A stretch of DNA of 64,000 bases from Aptenodytes patagonicus (Eukaryota > Chordata > Aves > Sphenisciformes > Spheniscidae): positions 1,872,179 to 1,936,178 of the forward strand of contig NC_134975.1 in assembly GCF_965638725.1 (NCBI RefSeq). The letters run 5' to 3'. The notes beneath the pieces were generated by a model that searched no databases, was not told the origin of the DNA, and saw only the letters and a program-made list of their open reading frames with translations. The translations under genes were made by a program, and so were the position numbers. Each line of letters opens with the position of its first letter. Position 1 is the stretch's first letter. Shown here in pieces: positions 34,167 to 45,200 of the stretch.

Positions 34167-37100
34167 CTAAAGGAGCTCTTGGGCCTGCGGGTGGTCGTTG
34201 TGGCTCGCCGTCTTCCCGTGAACCTGTACTCGGTACACACAGGTGTACTCTGGGTTTCCCCAGTTGCTCTGCACCTGGAATTTGATGTAGCGAAAGGTCC
34301 TGGGAAGCTCCTTCTGTAAAGAAATGGGGGGAGCCATCATGACACAGGTGGCAAGAGCCACAGCACATCGCCGGAGCCCCCTCTACCCGTGCTCCCCCTG
34401 CCGAGGACCAAACAGCAGCCCTGACGAAGGAGGCAGCAAGGTCAACCAGATCCCCCTTTGCCAGGGCCACGGAGGAGCCCTCTGTGCCCAGAAAGCAAAG
34501 GCCTGGCCTCAGAGGCTTGCTGAGGGGGGCTGTGGAAACCGGAGGCCCTTTGCTGCCTGGGCTGCTGCGGGATGCGGGGAGAATCCCACTGCGGGGGGGG
34601 GGGGTGGGGAGACATCTGCCATCCTCCCTCCCGCCGTCTCCCCCGAGGGGGACTGTTTCCCTGCCTGGGCCCCTTCCCACTGCTGCTTTCTCTGCGCTAC
34701 CCGAAGGAAAAGGAACGCCCTTGCAAAGGTGGGGCAGCTGCCTCGGTCAGCAGAGCAAAGCCCCATTTGCTCTCCTCTTGCCGTCTTCCCTGCAGGAGCA
34801 AGGAGCGTGGGAGAGCAGAGGCTGGCTGGGGTGATCCTCCGCACTCTTTCCTCCAAGGACTTGCAGACAACCCCGCCTTCTTCCCGGGCATCCTGCCCAC
34901 AGCTCTTGCGGTACCTGCACATGGAATGTCTGAGCAATCTCCTTGTGCACGTCGTAGGTGAACGTTCCCAGGAGAGTTTCTGCCGCTGCCTCATCCACTC
35001 CCTCAAAGACAAGAGACAAAAGGAGCAGGTCAGGCTCGCACAGGGCGTCAGAAAAAGGGCACGCCGAGGCCGAACCCGGGAACCCTTCCCCACCTCCCTC
35101 GGCTCTAGCGGTAGTCTAGCACAGCTTAGGCTGACTCTGGGTCAGGGTGCTTTCAGCACGTGCTCCAGGATCCTTGGCCATGAAGCAGAGAAGAAGCCCC
35201 CAGAGGCACAGAACCCCCACGTGTCCCCAGTGGCCCCCCAGGGGATGCGGTGCTCTGCAGCAGCCAGCCCCAGACACATGTCTGAGAGCAGCCGCCGAGA
35301 GAAGCACGTCTCTGGTACAGCTTTTCCCTGGGGCCGGCCCCCCCCCCCGAGAAGCACAAGGCAAAGACTTACAGAGACAGCAAACTCTTTGGGGGCACTG
35401 CTGACTTCCCCGGAAGGAGAGACTGCCTCCGAGATATGCCAGATGGTGAAAGCCGTTGGCCAGATTTGCTCAGGCAGCCGGACGACCACGTGGCCCCGAG
35501 ATCCTTGGAAAGCCCAGCAGCTGCCAGGGGCAATACGGGGCTGAAACCAGAAAGCCATGACCGTCAGCGGCAAGGCAGCCCAAGAGCCAACAGAGCTGCC
35601 TGTTTGGCCAGAAGCAGAGACCTTGCCTTGCCTGTGGGCTGCGATCCTGCTCGTAAATGAGTACAAGTCGCTGGGCAGCAGGGCAATATGGAAGTGTTTC
35701 TACAAAACCTCTGGGCTCCTCCAGCTTTCCCAAGCCAGCTCTGCTTTCTCAGAGCCTGCAGAGACAGGGCAGGTCTCCCCAGTGTACCTCACCCCATTGC
35801 CCTTCAAAGATTGCGCTGCAGCTGCACGGTCCAATGCAGACTGGGACCCTGCTTCAGACTTGGTAGACCAGATCAGGGCCGGGGCCCAGAGGAGCATCTC
35901 TCGCGGCTTCCGTGGCTCAGCAGCCCCCACCACTCCCACCCCCTCTGGAAAGGGACCCTCAGAGATGCGGTATGGCAGTGGGGCTGCCAAGGACAAACTG
36001 CAACCAAGGGTGGTGGGCAGGTCGCGGAAGCTGGGTTCAGCTCGGTCCCCCTCCTGATGGGAGGGCAGTGCTGTCAGGGATCGCAGGGGTCAGGAATGCG
36101 ACGCAGCCTGCAGGGCTGAGCGATAGGGCCGGGCTGAAGGGAAGTGCTGTGCGCTTGGTCTGCCAATCCAAAAGCAAGGAGGTGAACCACAAGTCAGGAC
36201 TTCCCTTGTGATACCTGCAAGATTGCCTCTGGAGGGTTTGCAGAAGAGAAGCCGAACAGAGAAAGCCACCAGGTCATCTTGCCTTGCCCACCATAACTCT
36301 TGGATGTCCTCTCCGCATCAATGGTGGCACCTGACATGAAGGAGGCCAGAGATTAGGAGTGGAAGCAGTGCATTAGGATGTATTTCTCAGGCTTGAAAGC
36401 AGAGCTTGGCAGACTTTGGGGGAGTGCCACACACAAACGGAGGGCAGCGAGACTTCCTGTCTGCATACCTATGGCTTCCAGAGCCCAGTCCGGCATCCGG
36501 ACGTAGCCTTCAAGCACCTTCTTAATTGCCGCCTGGGTCAGCTGCAGAATTTCCTGGGGGGAAAAAAAAAGGGAATGGCAGTGAACACAAACACATGCAC
36601 GGGCCGTTCCGCATGAACACCGAGTCCTAGCACAGAGCCAAGGAGCGCCTCTGTGTCAGAAAATGCAAGGCAAGACCCGTCGGCAAAGGTGCCGACTTTG
36701 AGAGTGCCAAGAGGAAGCAGCAGGAGGGAGGCCAGAAAGACAGCGAGGTCTCTGATCTGCCCCCAGCACCCTCACCTCTCTCTTCTCCTCTTGGACACCA
36801 TGGTCTCCGAGGACCTCTCTCACTGCCTGAAGAATGGTTGCCCTCGCAGCAGACACCTGAGCCACCGTCTCCTTGAGCTCCCACGTCTTCTGCTCCAGCC
36901 AAGCCTGTGAGTTCCTGGAGGCAAAGGGAAAGCAGGTCTTGCCCAGCAAGCATGCTTAATGCATGTTTGTTAGCTGGATTTCACTATTTTGTGCAACTTT
37001 GCCGCTTTCAGCCACTTTGGTCTGTTTTTTTTTCTAACAGCAAACCCTCTCGTACAAGTGAGGTCATTGTTGATTAAGTTCCATTGCGCCTGTCTTAAAA

Positions 37101-37843
37101 CGGGCAGCCGTTTATGCAGGATGGTGGATACACCCTCCTGCCTCCAAATCGGGCAAGAACCAGGCCTCAGACACAGCTGTCGTGGGGTGTGCGCAGGCAG
37201 AAGGGAAAGCAGCAGCCACCTCCCTCCAACCCGTCAGCTGACATTCATTGACAAGGTGACGCGCTTGTCCTGCAATCACAGATTTCTTTATTCCCTTTCT
37301 CGTTTTATTTCAAAAGAACCGGGACCTCGCTGGGCGGCTCCCAAAGGCGGCCGCCAGCTTTGGTGGCAGGACCCAGTTAAGGATGTCCCTCTTCAGCAGC
37401 ACCAGGATGAGGACAGCAAACTGCAGCAAGGCGAGGAACAGAAGAAGTCTCCTGGGGGACAGGAGAGGGGTCAGGCAGAGCAGGGGGCAAATTTGTCTCA
37501 GCTCTTTCCAACCACCCTCTTCGAACACCACCATGGGACCTTCACCGTGCTGGGCACAGCACTCCCTGCTCAGGACTGGAGTGAGGGGCACGGGCATCTC
37601 TCTCAGCCCTACTGTACGTCTCCCCAGTGGGCCCCAAAATCCCCCGCTATGCGCCCCCCAAGCTGGGAAGAAAAGAAATACCGAAACATTTCATCCCAGA
37701 GAAGTCCAAAGCTGCCTAATGCCCTCGGACCACTGGCACGGGCATCCCACTGCCTACGGAAGAGCCCCAGCACCCCAAGCCCCCCGGGAAACTCACCTCA
37801 GCCAAGAAGTGACCTTATGCCTCCTTGAAGCCCGCTGCTCCTC
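34167..37843 (-). CDS. SUN-domain protein gene (SUN3/SPAG4/SUN5-like), C-terminal exons
   Basis: LINC-complex type protein of the nuclear envelope. Clear exons on minus, in order: 36776-36914 (coiled coil, WELKETVAQVSAARATILQA), 36469-36553 (KVLEGYVRMPDWALEAI), 36215-36330 (GATIDAERTSKSYGG), 35373-35540 (GSCWAFQGSRGHVVVRLPEQ, SPSGEVSSAPKEFAVS), 34915-35001 (ETLLGTFTYDVHKEIAQTFH), 34167-34313 (QSNWGNPEYTCVYRVQVHG, stop). All junctions keep frame; the SUN domain appears complete. Upstream, 37797-37843 (EEQRASRRHKVTSWL) joins in phase to an exon starting at 37451 that encodes RRLLLFLALLQFAVLILVLL, a plausible membrane anchor. That exon lacks a strong donor (a weak phase-compatible GT follows CCAGCGAG near 37327), and AATAAA motifs follow its in-frame stop, so its link to the SUN exons is uncertain. 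The closest family resemblance is SUN3. The true N-terminus is not identified. Confidence 0.9.
37430..37765. repeat. Segment Y, copy B
   Basis: Direct duplicate of 33498-33830. It contains the 5' end of the membrane-anchor exon and the intron upstream of it on minus, and is followed directly by X copy B. Confidence 0.88.
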
Positions 37844-38433
37844 CTACAGGCCAAGGCACAGCAGGGATATGTGTTAGGGTGCGCGAGCTGGCCGAGGTTT
37901 GAGGGCTCAGACCCCGTCCCTCGTCCTCGCTGAGATTGGTGCCCCGTGTCATGTCCCCCAGGCACAGTGCAGACCCGTCCCTCCCCAAGGCCCACAGCGG
38001 GGTTGTCTGTCCTACCAGCCGCACAGCCACCATCTCCTGCAGCAGCGACGGATTGGTCTCGTCTGCCTGCACCGTCTTCCTCCTGCTGTGGACACCGTGG
38101 AGTTCTAGGCTGTGAGAAGAGACCTCGGCCGGCATGGCGGTCTCCCAGGAGGCCAACAGGGAGCCAGGGTGCTGCCCAGCCTCTGCTGGGGCTGGCACCA
38201 GGCACCCCCGGCACCCCAGCACTGCACAGACCCACCCCCCGCCCCTGTCCTGCCCCAGGCCTGGGGGGCATGGAGGAGAGCCTGGGAGCTGCTCAGAGTT
38301 GTGCAGAGCTGCTTCCAGGAGTCCCGAGTTGCTCAGAGATGTGTTGAGCCGCATAGGAGAAGACAAAGGGCTCTCCCGAGCAGGCTGGAGGAGCGGACAG
38401 GAGCCAGAAAGATGTCTGCAAGTGGCAGAGGTC
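37779..38433. repeat. Segment X, copy B
   Basis: Direct duplicate of 32838-33492. Here Y-X are contiguous and make structural sense (exon, intron, next exon of the SUN locus), so this is probably the ancestral order. Both X copies keep a minus-strand frame open for about 190 codons (begins MRLNTSLSNSGLLEAALHNS), with many amino-acid differences. I do not call it a gene. Confidence 0.88.
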
Positions 38434-38502
38434 TGCCTGGAGCAGCTCAGCACCCCCCACCCCCCTGTCCCAGGTTTCAGTCAGGGCCCCATCGCCACTC
38501 AC

Positions 38503-41500
38503 AACGCTGTTGGCTCTTGGAGGCCTTTCTGTCTCTCCCGGAGGCGCTGGAGCTTGTTCCTGAGCAGCTGGACAAGCAAAGGGCCCAGTCAAGAGTCCAT
38601 GCCATGCCCGCTCTGAGGGGGCTTCCCCCCACAAACATGTTGAGCCCCCGTCCCTCCTGTCCCCAGTACCTTCTTGACCTCAACCTGCTCCTGAACAGCT
38701 TCTGCCAGATCTGACCACTGCTCCCACTGCAAAGCAAGTGGGACACATTGCAGGGAGCCATGGTGGGAAAGGGCATCCCCAGTCAGTCCCCAGGGCACTG
38801 GGAGGTCAGGCCAAGGCCAGGGCGGCAGGCACCCAGGTGTCCTGGGGCTAGCACCATTGCCCAGCAGCTCTGGCCGCTCCCTGAGGGATTTCTGGATCTG
38901 GGTCACACACCTTGATCAGCTCCTGCACTGCTGTGCCTCCCTCTGTCTTTCCCTGAAAGAGGTCTGCCTGGGAGGGAAAAGAGAACAGGAGCGTCTCCAG
39001 GAGGGGCAGGGGGGTGGAGGAGGACCCCCATGACAGCGGCCAGGGTGCAACACCAGACTACCCACTGCCCCCCGTGCCTGAGTTCCTGTTACACACGGCG
39101 TCCCCAGACACACGAGTGGGGGTCACTCATCCCACCCCCTTCCCCAAAGCCATGTTGCTGTGCCTGCAGACCCACAGCAGGCTCCCTTGAGCAGCACAGC
39201 CACAGCCAAGAGCCTGGGGGATCCCTCCATCATGGACGCCATATCCCGGGGTAAATGTCCTCCCCAGCAGCCTGGACTTGCGAGCCCTGCCGGCAGGAGC
39301 AGGCATCCAGCCCATCCCACCCGCTGCCCGGAAGCCGGCCCCGGAGCACAGGGGACCCAGCGGGGACACTCACTGCAGCCAAGAAAAGAAGCCGCGTCTC
39401 CTTGCCAGCATGTCGCTCTCCTGCGGGCCAACACAGAGCAAGGACACTTGTCAGGCACTGCCGCAGGGTCGGGACAGCTGGAGTTGCACAGTGCCCCTGG
39501 GCTGCGCCTTGCGCAGGAGTCTATAGCCCATGCGTGGCTGTGACCTCCATGGAGCCTTCTCCCCAGAGAGACCCACGCTGGCCGGGGCCGGGGCTGGCAC
39601 AGGCTCTCCCCCTTACCAGCTGTGCTTCCACCACCTCCGGCAGCACTGTCCCCGGCGCCTCTGCCTCCTTCTTCCTCTGCTGCTGGCTGCAGGCAACAGG
39701 GCTTGGTTGGACGAGTTACAGACCTCCATGGCCACGCGGGGGGTCCCCTTCCAAACATACACCACCCCATTGCCTGGCACCAGCATTGGCAGCCCCATCA
39801 CTCGGGGTGCTGCAGAGACCCCCCCTGGGCACCCGTGTGGGGCCAGGGGCCCAACTCGCCAGGTCTCTTCCTGCTCCAGTGCCTCTTCAAGTTTCTTTAT
39901 TTCCTGACGCAGCACCTGGGAGAAGGAAGGGTCCGAGTCCCTGAGCCCGCTGCGGCCCTCCTCCAGCCTCCCCACCCCAGGGCCCGTGGGCACCCACCCG
40001 TTTTCCCCCAGCCCTTTCGGCACTACCTCATTCTCCCGCTTAGCCTCCCGCAGCCAGGCCTTCATCTGGGCATAGTGCTTGTCCCCCTGCAAAACAACGG
40101 GCGTATCATGCGGGCGGCTGGGCTGGGACCTGGGCACCCTCGCCCCTCTCCAGCCCCAGGGCCACGCCCACTCGCTACCCCACTGCCCCAGGGCACCGGG
40201 AGACCGGGCCACTCACAAGGCCAGGCACAGGGAAGTGATGGACGCCCCCATATTCTGGGGAAAACGTCCTCCCCAGTCACGCTGCTGCCCACAGCCACTG
40301 GGCAAGCGGCGCTAGGTGACCCTCCTTGAGCAGGGGGGTCGGACAAGACAACATGACCTCCAGAAGTCCCTTCCAACCTCTCAGCCCCAGCCGACTCAGC
40401 TCTGGGACATGGGCAGAGGAGAGGACACCAACCTTACTGTTGAGCTTCTCTATGGCACCAGGCAGATCCTCATGGATCTCCTCCTGCGTGTGGAAAGGAG
40501 AGCAGGGGCTCAGGGTCTGCAGCCCCAGCCCCCGTGGACCGGGAGCCACTCCGCACCTACCATACGCTGCAGTAGCTCCTTGCTGCTTGCCATTTGTGTG
40601 GAGCTCTGCACAGAATCTCTGCTGCCTCCTCGATCAGTCCCCGGAGCCTCTGCTGCCTGCCGCAACGGGGAACCGTCAGATTCCCTGTCACGGACATACA
40701 CCCCCTTGCACATGGCGCTGCCCCAGCTTCCCGTGTCCCAGCGCCCATCAGCCATCGGCACACCCGCACCCGGCCAGCGGTCCTGCACGCCCGCCCTGTG
40801 CCCGGCTCGGCCTGCGCTAGCTGGGTGCCCAGGACTTGGCAGGAGGTGGGGGGGCACGAGGGAGCTGCACTGCTGTGCCTCCCTCTGCCTTTCCCTGAAA
40901 GAGGGCTGCCTGGGAGAGAAGAGGGAACAGGAACGTCTCCGGGAGGGGCGGGGGCCCAGTCCCTCCATCGCGGATGCCGTATCCCAAAGTAAATGTCCTC
41001 CCCAGCCACACCGCTGCCCGTGGCTGCTGGGGTGCGCGGACCCAGCACTGGCACCCCCGTCCCTGACCCTGTCAGGACGGGCCTCCTTCTCCCCTGTACT
41101 TTCTGCGCCTCTCCCAGGCCGGCGGCTGCCTCCCTGTTTGCCACCTGAACGTGCTGCTGCGGGAGAGGAGGGGAAGAGGAGCAGCCATCAGGGTGCTGGG
41201 ACACTCCCGCGAGTGCAGTCCCCTCCGCATTATCCCCTCCCGGCTCCCCTCAGGCACTGTCTGTGCCCTCGCCTCCCCTCTCCTTCCCAGCCCTGCAGGC
41301 ACTGCAGGCAGGCAGAGAGACCCCCAGGCCCAACTCTGGACATGGTCCGCATCTGGACGTGGTCCTGAGCAACTGGCTCTAGGTGACCCTGCCTGAGCAG
41401 GGGCATTGCACAAGGCAAGATGATCTCCAGAGGTCCCTTCCAACCTCAGCCAGTGTGTGATTCTGTGAACTCACCTTTGTCTGGGCCACCAGCCCCTCCA

Positions 41501-41529
41501 GCTGCTGGAGCTCCTGGCGGTTGTTTTCG
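38503..41529 (-). CDS. Series of small coiled-coil exons upstream of the SUN gene
   Basis: Short minus-strand exons with good splice sites and heptad-like, charged sequence: 41475-41529 ([15 protein letters not shown], 5' end cut by a CR1), about 41085-41155 ([19 protein letters not shown]), 40438-40483 ([15 protein letters not shown]), 40027-40086 ([20 protein letters not shown]), about 39862-39915 ([19 protein letters not shown]), 39617-39686 ([20 protein letters not shown]), 39374-39420 ([15 protein letters not shown]), 38911-38967 ([19 protein letters not shown]), 38670-38726 ([19 protein letters not shown]), 38503-38567 ([17 protein letters not shown]). 39617-39686 joins 39374-39420 in frame, and the latter is the same length and phase as the 37797-37843 exon. 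Not all exons join in a single frame (for example 40438-40483 to 40027-40086 does not), so this is probably a mix of live and dead duplicated modules of one coiled-coil/SUN gene. No family beyond 'coiled coil' is recognised. Confidence 0.5.
39220..41010. repeat. Dispersed direct repeats among the coiled-coil exons
   Basis: A motif of about 60 bases built on ATGGACGCCATATCCCGGGG and AAATGTCCTCCCCAGC occurs at about 39230, 40238 and 40970. A second unit, TGCTGTGCCTCCCTCTG followed by CTTTCCCTGAAAGAGG, occurs at 38930-38990 and 40872-40935. They show serial duplication of exon-intron modules. Confidence 0.7.
40310..40385 (+). mobile_element. Old CR1 3' tail
   Basis: A fragment with TAGGTGACCCTCCTTGAGCA and CCAGAAGTCCCTTCCAACCT, lacking the terminal octamers. 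A similar, better-kept tail lies at about 41360-41467 and ends TGTGTGATTCTGTGA. Confidence 0.75.
41360..41467 (+). mobile_element. CR1 3' tail
   Basis: Reads GAGCAACTGGCTCTAGGTGA ... CCAGAGGTCCCTTCCAACCT and ends TGATTCTGTGA. It is severely 5'-truncated and lies just before a coiled-coil exon. Confidence 0.85.
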
Positions 41530-41533
41530 AAAC

Positions 41534-42277
41534 ATCGGCCACAACAACCCCATGCGGCGCTACAGGCTTGGGGAAGAGGGGCTCGAAAGCTGCCTGTCGG
41601 AAAAGGACCTGGGGGTGCTGGTCGACAGCCGGCTGAACATGAGCCGGCAGTGTGCCCAGGTGGCCAAGGCGGCCAAGGGCATCCTGGCCTGTATCAGAAA
41701 TAGTGTGGCCAGCAGGAGCAGGGAAGCGATCGTGCCCCTGTACTCGGCACTGGTGAGGCCGCACCTCGAATACTGTGTTCAGTTTTGGGCCCCTCACTAC
41801 AAGAAGGACGTCGAGGTGCTGGAGCGTGTCCAGAGAAGGGCAACGAGGCTGGTGAGGGGTCTGGAGAACAAGTCTTATGAGGAGCGGCTGAGGGAACTGG
41901 GGTTGTTCAGCCTGGAGAAAAGGAGGCTGAGGGGAGACCTCATCGCTCTCTACAACCCCCTGAAAGGAGGTTGTAGCGAGGGGGGGGTCGGTCTCTTCTC
42001 CCAAGTAACAAGTGATAGGACGAGAGGAAACGGCCTCAAGTTGCGCCAGGGGAGGTTTAGATTGGACGTGAGGAAAAATGTCTTTACTGAAAGAGTGGTG
42101 AAACATTGGACCAGGCTGCCCAGGGAAGTGGTGGAGTCCCCATCCCTGGAGGTATTTAAAAGACGTGTAGATGAGGCGCTGAGGGACATGGTTTAGTGGG
42201 CATGGGGGTGTTGGGTCGACGGTTGGACTCGATGATCTTAGAGGTCTTTTCCAACCTTAACGATTCTACGGTTCTAT
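41534..42277 (+). mobile_element. CR1 LINE 3' fragment interrupting a coiled-coil exon
   Basis: Starts at GGCCACAACAACCCCATGCG and keeps an open frame through [20 protein letters not shown] and [18 protein letters not shown] to the natural end [14 protein letters not shown], with stop near 42196. It then has the 3' tail GATGATCTTAGAGGTCTTTTCC to about 42277. It is very close to the copies at 23136 and 18467. Its 5' edge abuts the coiled-coil exon that reads [15 protein letters not shown] on minus. Confidence 0.95.
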
Positions 42278-45200
42278 GCCTCCTGGAGCATCCCCGTCCC
42301 AGCCCCTCGCCGCCGGCGCTGGCTGCTGGAGGGAGGACGCCGGGGCTGGAAACGCCGCTGCCGACACAGATGGGGTTGGGGAGGCAGCGCTGGCCTGCGC
42401 CGACGCCTTTGGCGGAGCCCACGGGCTGCCTTGGTCAAGTTCCGCCTGATCAGATCTTAGCCCTGCGCTTTCTGCTCGGCAGAGGCGGCGCTGGGGGCCT
42501 TAGCGGCAGCTCCCCGCTGCAGGCTGCGTGGAGGGCTTAAAACCCACCGTGTCTCGCCTCCTCCCGCCACTGCATGCGAAACATCCAGCTGGGGAGTGAA
42601 TTTAAACTGACTTTCAGTGGTTTATTAAAGTCAAAAGCAAACCGGCGGCTCGAGCGTCTCCCTGGAGGCCCCCGCCTGCCTCCGGCGCTGTCAGATACTC
42701 CGTGTCCCACCACCGGCTCCTCCACGCGCCGACGGGGCACGCCAGCACCGGGAAAACTTCCCTTTTTTTTTTTTTAAAGCGTTTTTTCGGGTATAAAGGA
42801 GGGGTAGAAATCGCCCGTCTGTGCGCCGGGCCAGCTCCGAGCTCCTCCCTCACCTCTTGGAGAAGAAAACCCTTCCCCTGCCCCCCCGCCCGCCCTATTT
42901 CTGCAGGAATTTGAGACACCCCCCCCCCAAGAGGAATTCACCGGGGGGGGGGGGTTGGGGGGTTTAACCCCCTTTAAGACGCAACTCGCCGTGCAAGTTT
43001 GAGCATTTCTTTTATTTTTACACTTAAATATTCTCTTTAAATACAGCATTATCACCATGAGAAGAACATAAAAGGCCGGGGGGTGGGGGGGGGTGGGGAA
43101 CAAACAAACAAACAAACAAACAAACAAAAAATACGCGGAGGACAAGCTTTGGATTCACGCTGGGAAATTAAAACCGAAAAGCCACCCGGGGACGGGGCGA
43201 GGCGGGGCGGGAGGCGCAGAGTCGCTCTTTAAACAGGCCGAGGAGCCGGGGCGGAGGGTGGCCGGGGGCGGGGGGGACGGGACACGGGACACACGGACGA
43301 GGCGCCTGGATTTCGGCGGGGCGCTGGGACCACGGCTCCCGCAGCAGCTCGGTAGCACCAGAGGAGACGGGCTGTTTGGTTTCTTACACGGCGACGGATC
43401 GAGCAGGAGCCGGCGCGGAACCGGCGTTGGTGTCGGTGAGCGCGTTTAAACCAAACAACAAAAGAATAAGAATAAAAGGCAGAAATGCGCTTTCATTGCA
43501 CTATTAACAGCACAGTCATCTTTGTAAAAATAGAATAAATCCTGTTAGTTCTTTGCTTGTTGTGGAAGCACCCACCCCAACCAGCGTCTTAGGATTCATT
43601 CTGTGGGTTGCCGGAGCCTCCGGGCCGGCCTAACGAGTCGCCCAAGGAGCCGAGTCGCCAAAGGAGCCACGTCCTGGCGCGAGCAGGTCCCGACCCGGCT
43701 GCGGTGGCCGAGGGCCGGGACACGGAGCTGGGGAGGGAGCGCCGAGTCCCTTGAAAATAAAAACAAAACTTAAAAAAAAAGGGGGGGGAAAATAAAGACG
43801 TTAACCCAGCCAAGTGCCACCGTTTGCTCCGTTTTTGCAGCTCGGAGTCGCTCCGTTTCCTGCGGGAGCTGGAAAACCCCCCACGGCCAAACCGGCGCCG
43901 GCACACGGTGGCAGCTCCCCACCGGGAAGGGACGCGGGGACGCCGCCGGCGAAGCGCCCGATGAGGGATAAGGCTTTGTTCCTCCCAAATTTAGCCCTTG
44001 TGTGCCGGCCGAGGGCAGGGAGAGCTGTCGCCGGGATCGGCACCAGCTGGGTAACGTGCGCCGAGCCCCCACCCTGGTTTGGAAACCTGCCCCGTCCCCT
44101 CCGCTCTGCCCCGGGAGAAGGGGACGGCGTCCCCAGGGCTCAGTCCCGGCAGGGAGGGAGGGGACGGGTGGGGAAGAGCCGCTTTGCCGGGCTTAAGGCT
44201 CAGCTGGAACCGCTCGCCGAGGCGGCGAGAGCAGCAAAGGGTTTTAAACCCCTTTAAACGCCTTTTGGCAGAGGGAGGCGACTGCCAGGAGCACAAGCAG
44301 AGCCTTAAACCGCAACAACCCCCCCCCAAAAACAATTAAAGCACTTTGTCAGACCCCAGTTTTCCCGCTCTCCAGCTGGGACGGTTCCCTTGGGAGCAGC
44401 GTCCCCTGTGAGCAGCTCTGGGGTTGTTTTCCGAGGAGAAGCCAGGGCGGCGGCCGCGGGGCCGTATTGGATCCAACCCTCCGGCAGAGGAAGCTCGTGG
44501 GCATCGGGGGCTCTTTGCTCCCCCCCCCCCTTGATTCCCTCCTTAAAAAGAGCAGATTTGCTCATCCGGAGTCGGGTAAATGGCGGAGGGGGACGGAGGG
44601 GAGACGCTTCTTCTCGGCCGGGATCAGGCTGGAGCGAGGGCGGAGGTTAAAGCCACGGGGGAGAGGGAAGGGGAGCTCGCAGAAGTGCCTCCCCCGGGTC
44701 CTGCCCCTCGAGACGCAGCGCAGAGACCTTCAACGGGGCCGGTTTCGGCAGGAGGCAAAGGGGGGGGGGGGGGGGCCCGCCCCAGCGCTGGGGGAGCCGG
44801 GGTGGCCGGGAGGCTGGAAAGTGCTTTTGCTGCCTGGCCCAGGGGGGACGCGGCAGCTGGTTGCCTTGACCGTTCCTGGAGCGCGGGGACAGACAGACGG
44901 ATGCGGTTCTCCATCACGGCCGTGCCGCAGCCGCAAAGGGATCAAACTCTTCAACTCCGGGTGGTTAAACACACCACCCCCCCACCCCCCCACCCCAAAT
45001 TTTCTAGGAGAGTTTGCGGACCGTGGTCTCGCCCCTCTTGTGCAATTAGAGCCTCCCCGCCGGCGCCGGGCCCTTCCCGATCCATCCTGGCCCCTCGTGC
45101 CGGCTGCGGTGGCCGGCAGGGCACTGCCGTAGGGAAGGGGCTGGAGCAGCACTGGGAGGCGCTGGGTTGTGACACAGCCCAGTAAACATTCATTAAAGGA

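Noticed and set aside
34324-35544. A 406-codon plus frame over the SUN exons
   Set aside because: It is opposite to exons with clear SUN-domain residues and splice sites on minus; antisense shadow.
37815-38453. About 190-codon minus frame conserved in both X copies as a separate gene
   Set aside because: Other frames are open too, many differences change residues, and the strand also holds introns of the SUN locus. Conservation is explained by recent duplication.
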